Assembly (NCBI GenBank): GCA_026122225.1
Contig: JANEZZ010002198.1
Coordinates: 682,001-746,000, forward strand
Reading direction: 5' to 3'
Length of the DNA stretch: 64,000 bases
Source: Heloderma charlesbogerti
Taxonomy: Eukaryota > Chordata > Lepidosauria > Squamata > Helodermatidae
Position numbers and translations under genes: made by a program. How positions within the stretch are numbered: position 1 is the stretch's first letter; the number at the start of each line of letters is the position of its first letter. The notes below the pieces were generated by a model. It was not told the origin of the DNA and did not search any database. It was given only the letters and a program-made list of their open reading frames with translations. Positions 1 through 9,128 of this stretch are shown here, piece after piece.

Positions 1-87
1 TTCCCACAGATGGTGAATCCAGGAGATTAGGAAAGTGTATGGATCAAATTTGCCACACAGTGTAGTATTATTTAAATTCATGGATCA

Positions 88-3000
88 CTGCCTTGTTGTG
101 GCGAAGGGGCTTGCGTAACTCAGTGAAGCCATAAGCTATGCCGTGCAGGGCCACCCAGGACGGACAGGTCATGGCAGAGAGTTCTGACAAAATGTGGTCC
201 ACTGGAGAAGGAAATGGCAACCCACTCCAGTATTCTTGCCAAGAAAACCCCATGGAACGTATCACAAGGCTAAAAGAGATGACGCCGGAAGATGAGCCCC
301 TCAGGTCGGAAGGTGTCCAATATACTACTGGGGAAGAGCAGAGGGTATTTCCAAGTAGCGCCAGAAAGAGTGAAGCGGCTGGGCCAAAGCCGAAAGGACA
401 CTCAGCTGTGGATGTGTCTGGTGGTGAAAAGAAAATCCGATGCTGTAAAGAACAATATTGTCTAGGAACCTGGAATGTAAGATCAATGAATCAAGGTAAG
501 CTGGAGGTGGTCAAACATGAGATGGCAAGATTGAACATCCGCATCTTGGGAATCAGCGAACTAAAATGGACAGGCATGGGCGAATTTAATTCAGGTGACC
601 ATCATATCTACTACTGTGGGCAAGAATCCCTTAGAAGAAATGGAGTAGCACTCATAGTCAACAAAAGGGTGGGAAAAGCAGTACTGGGGTACAATCTTAA
701 AAACGATAGAATGATCTCAGTATGAATCCAAGGCAAACCATTCAACATCACAGTAATTCAAGTCTATGCCCCAACCACTGATGCCGAAGAAGCTGAGGTT
801 GATCGGTTCTATGAAGACCTACAACACCTTCTAGAACTAACACCAAACAAAGATGTCCTCTTCATCATAGGGGATTGGAATGCTAAAGGAGGAAATCAAG
901 AAATCACCGGGATAACAGGCAGGCATGGCCTGGGTGTACAAAATGAAGCAGGACAAAAGCTAATAGAGTTTTGCCAAGAGAACACGCTGATCATAGCAAA
1001 CACTCTTTTCCAACAGCACAAGAGACGACTCTACACATGGACATCACCAGATGGTCAATATCGAAATCAGATTGATTATGTCCTTTGCAGTCAAAGATGG
1101 AGAAGCTCTATACAGTCAGTCAAAACAAGACTTGGAGCTGACTGTGGCTCCGATCATGAGCTGCTTATTGCAAAATTTCGGCTTAAATTGAAGAACATAG
1201 GGAAAACCACTAAACCATTCAGGTATGACCTAAATCATATCCCTTATGAATATACAGTGGAGGTGAGGAATAGATTTCAGGGATTAGACCTGATAGACAG
1301 AGTGCCTGAGGAACTATGGACGGAGGTCCATAACATTGTTCAGGAGGCAGCAACTCAATCCATTCCAAAGAAAAAGAAATGCAAGAAAGCCAAGTGGCTG
1401 TCTGATGAGGCTTTACAAGTAGCTGAAGAAAGAAGGGAAGCGAAAAGCAAGGGAGAAATATATCCAACTGAATGCAGAGTTCCAGAGAACAGCAAGGAGA
1501 GACAAGAAGGCCTTCTTAAATGAACAATGCAAGGAAATCGAGGAAAACAACAGAATGGGAAATAGTAGAGATCTCTTCAAGAAAATTGGAGATGTCAAGG
1601 GAACGTTTTGTGCAAAGATGGGCATGATAAAGGACAAAGAAGGCAGGGACCTAACAGAAGCAGATGAGATTAAGAAGAGGTGGAAAGAATACACAGAAGA
1701 ACTATACAGGAAAGATCTGAATGTCCCTGATAGGCATGATAGTGCGGTCACTGAACTTGAGCCGGACGTCCTCGAGAGTGAAATCAAGTGGGCCTTAGGA
1801 AGCATTAGTAACAACAAAGGTAGCGAAGATGACAGCATTCCAGCTGAGCTATTTAAAATCCTAAAAGATGATGCTGTTAAAGTGCTGCAGTCAATGTGCC
1901 AACAAATCTGGAACACTCAACAGTGGCCACAAGACTGGAAAGGTCAGTTTACGTTCCAATTCCAAAGAAGGGCAACGCCAAAGAGTGTTCAAACTACCGC
2001 ACAATTGCGCTCATTTCACATGCCAGCAAGGTGATGCTCAAAATCCTACAAGCTAGGCTTCAGCAGTATGCGAACCGAGAACTACCGGAAGTACAAGCTG
2101 GGTTTCGAAGAGGCAGAGGAACTAGAGATCAAATCGCCAACGTTTGCTGGATCATGGAGAAAGCAAGAGAATTCCAGAAAAACGTCTATTTCTGCTTCAT
2201 TGACTACGCTAAAGCCTTGGATTGTGTGGATCACAACAAACTGTGGCAAATTCTTAAAGAGATGGGAGTACCAGACCACCTTATCTGTCTCCTGAGAAAC
2301 CTGTACGAGGGTCAAGAAGCAACAGTAAGAACCAGACATGGAACAACCGAGTGGTTCAAAATTGGGGAAGGAGTACGACAAGGCTGCATGTTGTCACCCT
2401 GCTTATTTAACTTATATGCAAAGTACATCATGAGAAACGCCGGGTTGGATGAATCACAGGTCGGAATTAAGATTGCTGGGAGAATTATCAACAACCTCCG
2501 ATATGCAGACGATACCACCCTAATGGCAGAAAGGTAAGAGGATCTAAAGAACCTCTTGTTGAGGGTGAAAGAGGAGACTGCAAAAGCTGGTTTGAAACTC
2601 AACATTAAAAAAACGAAGATCATGGCATCTGGCCCCATCACTTCCTGGCATATAGAAGGGGAAGAAATGGAAGCAGTGACAGATTTTACTTTCTTGGGCT
2701 CCAAGATCACCGCAGACGGTGACTGTAGCCATGAAATTAAAAGACGCTTGCTCCTTGGGAGGAAAGCTATGGCCAACCTAGACAGCATAGTAAGAAGCAG
2801 AGACATCACCTTGCCGACAAAGGTCCGTCTAATCAAAGCTATGGTTTTCCCAATAGTAATGTATGGCTGTGAGAGCTGGACTATAAGGAAGGCTGAGCGC
2901 CGAAGAATTGATGCTTTCGAACTGCGGAGCTGGAGAAGACTCTTACAAGTCCCCTGGACTGCAAGGAGGTCAAATCAGTCCACCCTGAAGGAAATCAACC

Positions 3001-3286
3001 CTGAGTGCTCATTGGAAGGACAGATACTGAAGCTGAAGCTCAAATATTTTGGCCACCTAATGCGAAGAGAAAACTCTCTGGAAAAGACCCTGATGCTGGG
3101 AAAGACTGAAGGCAAAAGGAGAAGGGGACGACAGAGGATGAGATGGCTAGATAGCATCACCTATGCAATGAATATGAACTTGAGCACACTCCGGGAGAGA
3201 GCGCAGGACAGGAAGGCTTGGTGTGCTATTGTCCATGGGGTCACGAAGAGTCGGACACGACTGAACGACTGAACAACAACAACAAC
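88..3286 (+). mobile_element. BovB (RTE-clade) LINE, apparently full length
   Basis: This 3.2-kb RTE/BovB LINE has endonuclease and reverse transcriptase in one frame and ends in the BovB-type tail of AAC repeats (3272-3286). It is flanked by GGATCA at 82-87 and 3287-3292. Removing it rejoins flanking sequence that reads continuously in one frame, so I take this as the target-site duplication and 88 as the 5' end. The length matches the roughly 3.2 kb usual for BovB. The target was gag of the older Gypsy element. The copy carries at least four disabling lesions. Confidence 0.88.
138..3272 (+). pseudogene. BovB endonuclease/reverse transcriptase, broken
   Basis: The protein would nick target DNA and reverse-transcribe the element RNA at the nick. 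The N-terminal apurinic-type endonuclease shows GTWNVRS (about 466-486), GDWNAK (870-887) and SDHELL (1149-1166). The RT shows FIDYAKA, VRQGC and the catalytic YADD (2502-2513), followed by the cysteine-poor C-terminal region ending in TKSRTRLND. Comparison with the copy at 36196-38147 shows the breaks: a TGA replacing a sense codon at 723, an 8-base deletion near 1460, a one-base deletion near 1938 in an A run, and a TAA at 2535. Before and after these lesions the frame is well preserved, which suggests moderate age. Start 138 is only the first ATG of the surviving frame, so the true start is uncertain. Confidence 0.85.
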
Positions 3287-3560
3287 GGATCAGATTGAAG
3301 CTGATATAGTTGAGTTGCTGAACTAGTATGCTACCTTGAAGGATCAGCATCTACCTAAAGAAATAATCCCAAAACTAAAAAAAAAACCATTATGACACTG
3401 GCACTGCCCCAGTAAAGAATCATATTCCCAGTAGACCAAAGTTCTTCTGCTATAACTGTGGAGAAGATGAGCATTCTAGTTCTACATGTACAGAATTAGT
3501 GTGGAAGAAGTGAATTGCCAGAGGGCAGCATAAAACATCACAAAAAGGGTTGTTACCCAG
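3287..3560 (+). pseudogene. Gypsy gag C-terminal part with CCHC zinc knuckle
   Basis: Frame remnants continue the gag fragment seen at 1-87. A complete CX2CX4HX4C zinc knuckle lies at 3448-3489 (Cys codons at 3448, 3457 and 3487, His codon at 3472). In nucleocapsid proteins this motif binds the element RNA. The four metal ligands are intact although stops lie on both sides. The assignment rests on the motif and on the protease immediately downstream. Confidence 0.72.
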
Positions 3561-4075
3561 AAAGTATGCAGATAACTGTAAGTTTGGAACTAATATTCAG
3601 GGAAAACCTCATAAGACAAGTAGATGGAAGCAAGTATTAAAGGAATTAGTGGGCAAACCACGTCATACACCGGTATTAAATGATGGCGTTGAGTGCAACT
3701 GCTTAATAGATACAGGTGACGTGCAACACTCAGAAATTTTGTAGAAACCAATTGGAACATCAGAAACAGCACCCAATGGAAGAGGTACTTCAAGTAATAG
3801 GGGCTGGTGGCCAAGAAGTTCCATATTTAGGATACATTATTGTCTCAACTGGGTTTCCAAAGCAGCACTGTGGAACTGGCAGGTTACAGGTGGCCTTTGC
3901 ACCAGTATGCTCAGATCAAAGTCCTCCAGTATCAGTGACACTTATTGTGGGTACAAATGTTCTCAGAAAGCTCAGAGAAGACTGTGAAGAGAGGATAGGT
4001 ACACATTTCGAAAAGAAATGGCAAATTAGCAATGCATGGGCTAATATATATGCAGAAGGCACATTAACAGATTAA
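3561..4075 (+). pseudogene. Gypsy aspartic protease remnant
   Basis: The short frame ending at 3744 contains LIDTG, with the catalytic Asp-Thr-Gly codons at 3709-3717. This is the active-site motif of retroelement aspartic proteases, which cleave the Gag-Pol polyprotein. The frame stops soon afterwards. Related sequence continues in another frame at about 3716-4075, including a segment resembling the protease flap and C-terminal half. The position between the zinc knuckle and RT fits the expected order. It is non-functional as it stands. Confidence 0.68.
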
Positions 4076-5010
4076 AGGGAAGGCCATGCAGAGGATAGTG
4101 AGAATTGCAGAAAGTAAGCTAGTCACCTTATCTCCTGGTGAAGAAAAAGAGGTCACTGGAATAGTGAAGATGTCACAAACTGAAAGAGAACTGGAAGTTA
4201 TGTTAGAAGATGCACATAACCAGAGTTTCCCGGGGGCCTTGTAGTCAAAACACAGTTTGCCAGGGCATCTTGTAACAGAATTTTGGTGCAAGTCCAGAAT
4301 GCAAGCTTCCATGAGGTCACAGTACCACAGAAGTGTGTGCTTGCCAAGGGAGAAGTTACTGAGTATGTTAAACCAATGCCATTTTTAAGCAGAAAAGATA
4401 ATGTTCCTGTTTCATTGCATTTTGAGATTCACCTGTAAGTTCTGAATATATGCAGTATATAGAACACTGGTTATTGAGGTAGGAGCAGCATTTTCACAGC
4501 ATGATCTTGATATAGGTCATGTTAAGGGGGTGACATATATTACATCCATTTATCAGATGCCCTTAAAGGAGAGAACAAGGCCTGTCTCACCTGCTGACTT
4601 TGAAGACTTAAGACAGCATCTTTATTAGTTGTTAGCAAGTGGTATTATTGAGGAATCAAACTGTCCCTATGCTTCTCTAGTTGTCCTAGTTAGGAAGAAG
4701 ACAGGAGATTTAAGGATGGAGACCGAACATCATGAGAAAGGTAGATTCTCTACCCAGAATAGAGGAAATACTGGCTTTACTTTCTGGAGCCAAGCAATTC
4801 ACCGTGTTGGATTTGAAGAGTGGTTATTATCAAGTTGAAGTAGCTGAGAAAGACAGGCCCAAGACTGCTTTTACCACACCAATGGGAATATGGCAGTTTC
4901 ATATGATGCCTCAAGGATTAAGGCTCATGAAAGTTCTACAGGGCCTAGTAGACAATGGTTTGAAACTTGCACCTTCTAAGTGCATGGGTTTTTTTCCAAA
5001 CTTCTGTTAA
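4076..5010 (+). pseudogene. Gypsy reverse transcriptase, catalytic segment deleted
   Basis: RT sequence is recognisable from about 4560. The segment with GIIEESNCPYASLVV is the start of the fingers domain. KQFTVLDLKSGYYQV (about 4792-4836) carries the first catalytic Asp, and FTTPMGIWQFHMMPQGL follows. Immediately after MPQGL (about 4917) the sequence jumps to the region that normally lies past the YxDD box, ending in LKLAPSKC. The YxDD motif and several tens of codons are therefore missing, apparently by deletion. A frameshift near 4720 separates the two N-terminal parts. The region 4076-4560 is a decayed linker in which I see no motif. Confidence 0.75.
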
Positions 5011-5783
5011 ATATTTAGGCCATGTCATCTCAGAAGATGATATAAAACTTGATGCTGGTAAGTTATCTTCTTTAAAGGATTGGCCAAAGCCAAAAACGGT
5101 AAAAGAATTTAAGAACATTTCTAGGGTTTGCTGGGTACTATTGGAGATTTGTAGAGAATTATTCAACTATCACTAAGCATTTAACGTCTCTTCTAGTAGG
5201 CAAGACAGAAGTGAGGAAAAAGGAGCAGCATAGAGAAAAGAAATGTTCTATGGAATTGCAAGATCAATGGACTAATCACTGCCAATTTACCTTTGAAACC
5301 ATAACAGAAAAACTGAGAACTGCCCCAGTTTTAGTGTTTGCAGATTGGAAGTGCCCATTCATATTGCATACTGATGCCAGTTTGACAGGGCTTGGTGCAG
5401 CATTGTATCAGAAGCAAGCAGATCAGCTCCAGGTAACTGCCTATGCTAGAAGAGGGCTAAGTGCCAGTGGAAGGAACTACCCTCTGCATAAGCTTGAGTT
5501 TCTGGCCCTTAAATAGACTATAACTGAAAAATTCCATGATTATTTGTATGGGGTGAAATTTGAAGTCACAACTGGCAATAACCCAGTAACTTATACCCTT
5601 GCAAAATTGGATACAGTACCTCATTGGTGGTTGGCAGCATTATCAATCTATAATTTTACTACCAAGTACAAATCAGGTAAACTAAACCCATGCAGATGGG
5701 TTATGACGCAGAACCCATGGGTTAAATGTAGAAGAGACCCTTGCATCAAAACTTCAGGAGAAGGTGTCCAAAACATTATCTAG
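5011..5783 (+). pseudogene. Gypsy RT connection and RNase H remnant
   Basis: Sequence reading KYLGHVISED (from about 5010) is the typical RT connection. Frameshifts and stops follow, and then an RNase H domain starts at about 5310, with FILHTDASLTGLGAALYQ carrying the first catalytic Asp. RNase H removes the RNA template during reverse transcription. A TAG at about 5514 interrupts the domain. The C-terminal half continues in another frame to about 5740 and includes the conserved WLAAL and YKSGK-type segments. Confidence 0.75.
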
Positions 5784-7270
5784 AGTAGATACCTGCCCTG
5801 AGAGAGAATTTGAAATAGATCACAGAAGTTGAATATATGGCCATTTGCCAAAAGCATATGGCTCACATTATGGCACAGGTGGAGGGAGATGATACATGTA
5901 CTGACAGCACATCACTGCTTCAACCACTCCTTGTGATGAAGATGCACTGCCAGAGGAATTTAGTCATCCAGAAATGCTGATGGGATCCCTCAGCTTACCA
6001 GGATTGCAGTTCCAAGATTGGAAAACACTCCAAAGGCAAAACATTTGTCAAAATAATCCACATGCTGGAAACTGGTGAGAGGCCAAATGGGCAAGAATCA
6101 TTTGAAGTTCGGCTATTACTAAGGGAATGGAATAAGCTGCACATAAAAGAGGGAGTTCTCTATCGGCAAGTGCCTAAGAAGGAAGAAGTTGTTGATCAGT
6201 TAGTACTCCCATATTCTCACAGAACTAGGGCTTTGCAGAGCATCCATAATGAGGCTGGACATCCAGGTGTAGAGCGAACATTAGAAGTGGCATGGGACCA
6301 ATTTTATTGGCCAAAGATGGCATCAGATGTAGAACGTTAAGTGCAAGACATGTGAAAGATGTATCTGAAGGACACCTAAATCTGAAAAGGCAGCTCCTCT
6401 AGTCAACGTAAAGGCCTATTCACCCTTAGAGTTGGCATGCATAGATTTCTTGTCACTGGAACCTGATGACAGAGATATAAGGAATATCTTAGTAGTGACT
6501 GACTATTTTACTGGCTATGCCCAAGCATATACAACTAAAGACCAAATGGCCAGGACTGTTGCTAGTATCCTGGGAACATTTTATCTGTCATTATGGCTGG
6601 CTGCACTACTGCCTGGGAGTGTTTCAGTTGTACTGATCTCGGAAGCTAAGCAGGGTCAGCCCTGGTTAGTACTGGGATGGGAGACTGCCTGGGAATCAGG
6701 CTTCCTGCATTGAGCAGGGGGCTGGATTTGATGGTCTTGTAGGCCCCTTCCAACCCTATAATTCTAAGAATCTGTGGATTCCCAATGAGAATTCACAGTG
6801 ATCTAGGAGCATATTTTGATCTGAGCTGATTGCAGAACTGTGCAACATATTTCGGATGAAGTCTCAAACTACTCCTTATCACCCACAAGGCAACCCGGTA
6901 GAGTGATTTAACAGGACCCTGCTGAGCATGTTGGGAACTTTAGAAGACACTAAGAAACTCAGTGAAGGAAATATGTGAAACCTCTGCTCCATGCTTATAA
7001 TTGTACAAGGAATGATAGAACAGGAGAATCCCTATGCTTCCTGATGTTTGGCCGACAACTGTTACTCTCAATTGACTTATGTTTTGGAATTTGGCTACAA
7101 GGAAGGCCAAAAGTGACTCATCAACAGTGTGTACAAAACCTAAAGAGAACACTGAGGTATGCTTATGATTTGGTAAGGAAAGAAACAGAAAAAAACAGAG
7201 TGCTAACAAGACAAGGTGGGATGTCAAACTCCAGTATTCGCAAATATCTGAAGGTGACTGGGTCTTAGTC
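5784..7270 (+). pseudogene. Gypsy integrase, split by a 5S-derived SINE
   Basis: The zinc-binding N-terminal domain is at 6062-6340 (HNEAGHPGVERT and WPKM segments). Its CxxC half is present only after a frameshift near 6340. The catalytic core begins at about 6420: ACIDFLSL holds the first acidic residue and LVVTDYFTGYAQA follows. A 5S-derived SINE interrupts the core at about 6596-6780. The core then resumes with the HSD motif that carries the second Asp (about 6793) and the TPYHPQGNPVE segment with the Glu (about 6873-6905), followed by a stop. The C-terminal part (MFGRQ, about 7044-7058) runs to 7267. Integrase would join element cDNA to the chromosome; this copy cannot. The interval 5784-6061 has no recognisable domain. 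Confidence 0.78.
6596..6780 (+). mobile_element. 5S rRNA-derived SINE (5S-Sauria type) with CR1-like tail
   Basis: The 5' half closely matches 5S rRNA, including the internal promoter: GATCTCGGAAGCTAAGCAGG (about 6639-6658) covers the A-box region and GGATGGGAGACTGCCTGGGA (about 6675-6694) the C-box. RNA polymerase III would transcribe it from these elements through TFIIIA. The 3' half matches CR1 LINE ends (GCAGGGGGCTGGATTTGATG, then AGGCCCCTTCCAACCCT), implying mobilisation by CR1 machinery. The 5S head plus CR1-like tail is the layout of the 5S-Sauria SINEs described from lizards. Gypsy integrase sequence resumes right after it. I could not fix a clear target duplication. Confidence 0.85.
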
Positions 7271-7910
7271 AGACATTTTAATCTGAGAGGGAAGCATTAG
7301 CATACAGATGGGAACCCCAAATACAAGGAGTGATTGGGCAGCTGCAAGATGAGCTACTGGTTTATGTGGTAAGACCAGAAGGGAGTGATTGACTGGAGAG
7401 GACACTAAATTGAGATCTCCCCAAACCATGCAGCTTTATATCTGTTACTGAAAAGGGAGACTTCTCAGAAGGTATTGATACTGAAAGTACCCCATATAGG
7501 GTTAGATTGCCTGCTTATAAGGAAAGACACCTCTCCGAGTCAGAAGAAAGAGACACATCCTTTTCGTTGCATCCTAAGGCTGCAGAGTTTATACCACAAG
7601 ATTCCAGTTTAACTCCTATAGCTGCAGCATGGGAAACAAATGAAGAAAGCACCAGCTTCAATGTATTGGGAAGATGCAATACCATGTCATCTAAAAGATG
7701 AAGCTCCTGAGACTACTACAAAATCCCACGTTAGGAAAGATGAAGAACAGATGGAGACACAACAGCTTTGGCACAAGTTCTTCCAAGGCCAAAAAGACAA
7801 AAGAGAATGCCAAGAAGATTTCAGGACTATGTACATAACTTCTAGCACAGTGCATCTATTGGAAAGAAAAATCCAGCAATTTATTTAGCCCAGCATATAT
7901 GAGAATATAA
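7271..7910 (+). pseudogene. Gypsy pol C-terminal tail, degenerate
   Basis: After the integrase core, a decayed segment reads like the C-terminal tail of Gypsy Pol, including a short VYVVRPEG stretch at about 7360-7384. Two short charged frames follow (7507-7701 and 7640-7888) without a clear domain. I see no intact chromodomain. Continuity with the upstream pol and the next insertion at 7911 support the assignment, but sequence similarity here is weak. Confidence 0.5.
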
Positions 7911-8605
7911 TAGGGATGTATGAATCCCTTACCTTGTTCCGCGTGGGGTCATTTGCGGTGGGGGGGAGGCGCTCCATTCCTCCCCCCGAAATTCTCCCCA
8001 GCTGGCTCCGCAGAGTCGCCAGCCGGGGCCACCCGCAGCCGGACATCCGGCCACTGGGCTGCGCAGGGACGCAAATGGTGGCCGCCTTTAGCCGCCATTT
8101 GAGTCCCCGACTCCCTGACTTTTGCCATGATAGGCTATGTATATATTTACATAGCCTATCATGGCAAAAGACAGGGGCGCAAATGGTGGCCGCTACGCCA
8201 TTTGCGCCCCTGTCTTTTGCCGTGATAGGCTACGTAAATATATACATAGCCTATCATGGCAAAAGACAGGGACGCAAATGGCAGTGGCTACGGTGGCCTC
8301 CATTTGCGTTCCTGCCTATTGCCGTGATAGGCTACGTATATATTTATGTAGCCTATCACGGCCTCCGCAGGGACGCAAATGGCGTCCCTGCATTAGCCCT
8401 GATAGGCTACGTAAATACTTACATAGCCTATCACAGCCATTTGCAGAGCACTGGATGGCCAACGGAAGGTAGGCTCCGTTCTGGGCCCATTTCGCGGGGT
8501 GGCGGGGGGGTGTTGCTTTGTTCCGCCACAGATTCCGGGGGGGGGGGCGAATTCACTAGAATTCGGCCTCCCTGGGATCCGTGGCGGAATTCTCTGACAT
8601 CCCTA
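7911..8605 (+). mobile_element. Palindrome-tiled hAT-like non-autonomous element, copy 1
   Basis: The ends are TAGGGATG (7911-7918) and CATCCCTA (8598-8605). The flanks GAATATAA and GAATTATA could be an 8-bp duplication that has mutated. The interior is a chain of palindromes without spacers. AT-rich modules at 8125-8164, 8220-8259, 8322-8361 and 8397-8436 each fold on GATAGGCTAYGTA arms. The GC-richer segments between them (8165-8219, 8260-8321, 8362-8396) fold on GCAAATGG arms; the first has perfect 22-bp arms. The long open frames in this region follow from the symmetry and I do not regard them as genes. It shares both ends with the other four copies. The hAT assignment is inferred from termini and duplication length. 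Confidence 0.85.
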
Positions 8606-8734
8606 GAATTATATAGTGTATAAATAGAATATAATCTTTTGAAGGGTTCATATGTAATGGTTAGGATGACCATGTTCAGTGGGGGTGAATATAACCCTGC
8701 TGAAGCTGCTTCCATGTCATCGGGGGGGGGGTGT
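8606..8734 (+). other. Possible Gypsy 3' untranslated end and polypurine tract
   Basis: AT-rich sequence follows the hAT-like insertion and ends in a run of ten G at 8722-8731, directly before TGTCCTCAG. A purine run followed by TG is what the polypurine tract and 3' LTR start of an LTR element look like, so the Gypsy LTR may begin at 8732. The 5' LTR is outside the window, so this cannot be confirmed here. Confidence 0.4.
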
Positions 8735-9128
8735 CCTCAGTCAGCCCAGCCAGCAGCAGCAGTAACTCCGGACAGGGGAGAAGGCCTGTGGTCTGGGATT
8801 TATTTACCGAGAATTGTCCTAATTTTACAGGTATGTGTGGGGTCCCAAATCAGTTATCTCCTTGACAGGAGCTATTATTAGTTTATGTTGTAAGAGAAGG
8901 GGATAAATATTTTTGTTGCAAAAGCGTAATTTAATTACTGTGCTGAAGCCTACATTAATCTTTTATTTCAAATATTTCTAAATGGCTATGATGTACTTTT
9001 CATTTTATTGTGTAACAAGAAAAATACCTCAGTCAGCCGGCCCAGCCAGCAGCAGGAGAAACTCCATACAGAGTTGAAGGCCTGTGGCCTGGGATTTATT
9101 TACTGAGAATTGTCCCTAATTTTACAGG
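8735..9128 (+). repeat. About 100-bp direct repeat, 292 bp apart, in the possible 3' LTR
   Basis: The segments 8735-8831 and 9027-9128 are about 90% alike. Both begin CCTCAGTCAG, contain GGCCTGTGGYCTGGGATTTA and end AATTTTACAGG. They flank about 195 bp of AT-rich sequence. They may be a repeated block in an LTR or traces of two LTR copies. The first copy ends at ACAG/GTATGTG, which resembles a splice donor, and this may be coincidence. Confidence 0.65.

Larger units (their letters stand above)
1..7910 (+). mobile_element. Decayed Ty3/Gypsy LTR retrotransposon (internal region)
   Basis: A Ty3/Gypsy-type element can be followed from the left edge of the window to about 7910. Domains appear in the usual order: gag zinc knuckle, aspartic protease, reverse transcriptase, RNase H, then integrase. 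That order, with integrase last, is the Ty3/Gypsy arrangement. The frame is broken by many stops and frameshifts, so the copy is dead. The first 87 bases appear to be gag sequence that resumes at 3287, after a BovB insertion. A 5S-derived SINE interrupts the integrase, and a hAT-like element lies just beyond the coding region. The 5' LTR lies outside the window. A possible 3' LTR start is near 8732. Nothing in the element looks younger than its insertions. Confidence 0.85.

Noticed and set aside
6630..6705. Genuine 5S rRNA gene
   Set aside because: Only part of the 5S sequence is present, the start is altered, and it runs into a CR1-like tail within a Gypsy element, so it is a SINE.
7916..8623. 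A 235-codon open frame across the palindromic element, and similar frames at 43698-44481 and 59304-59818
   Set aside because: They arise because palindromes read similarly on both strands and lack stops in some frames. They repeat the same peptide blocks and show no domain.
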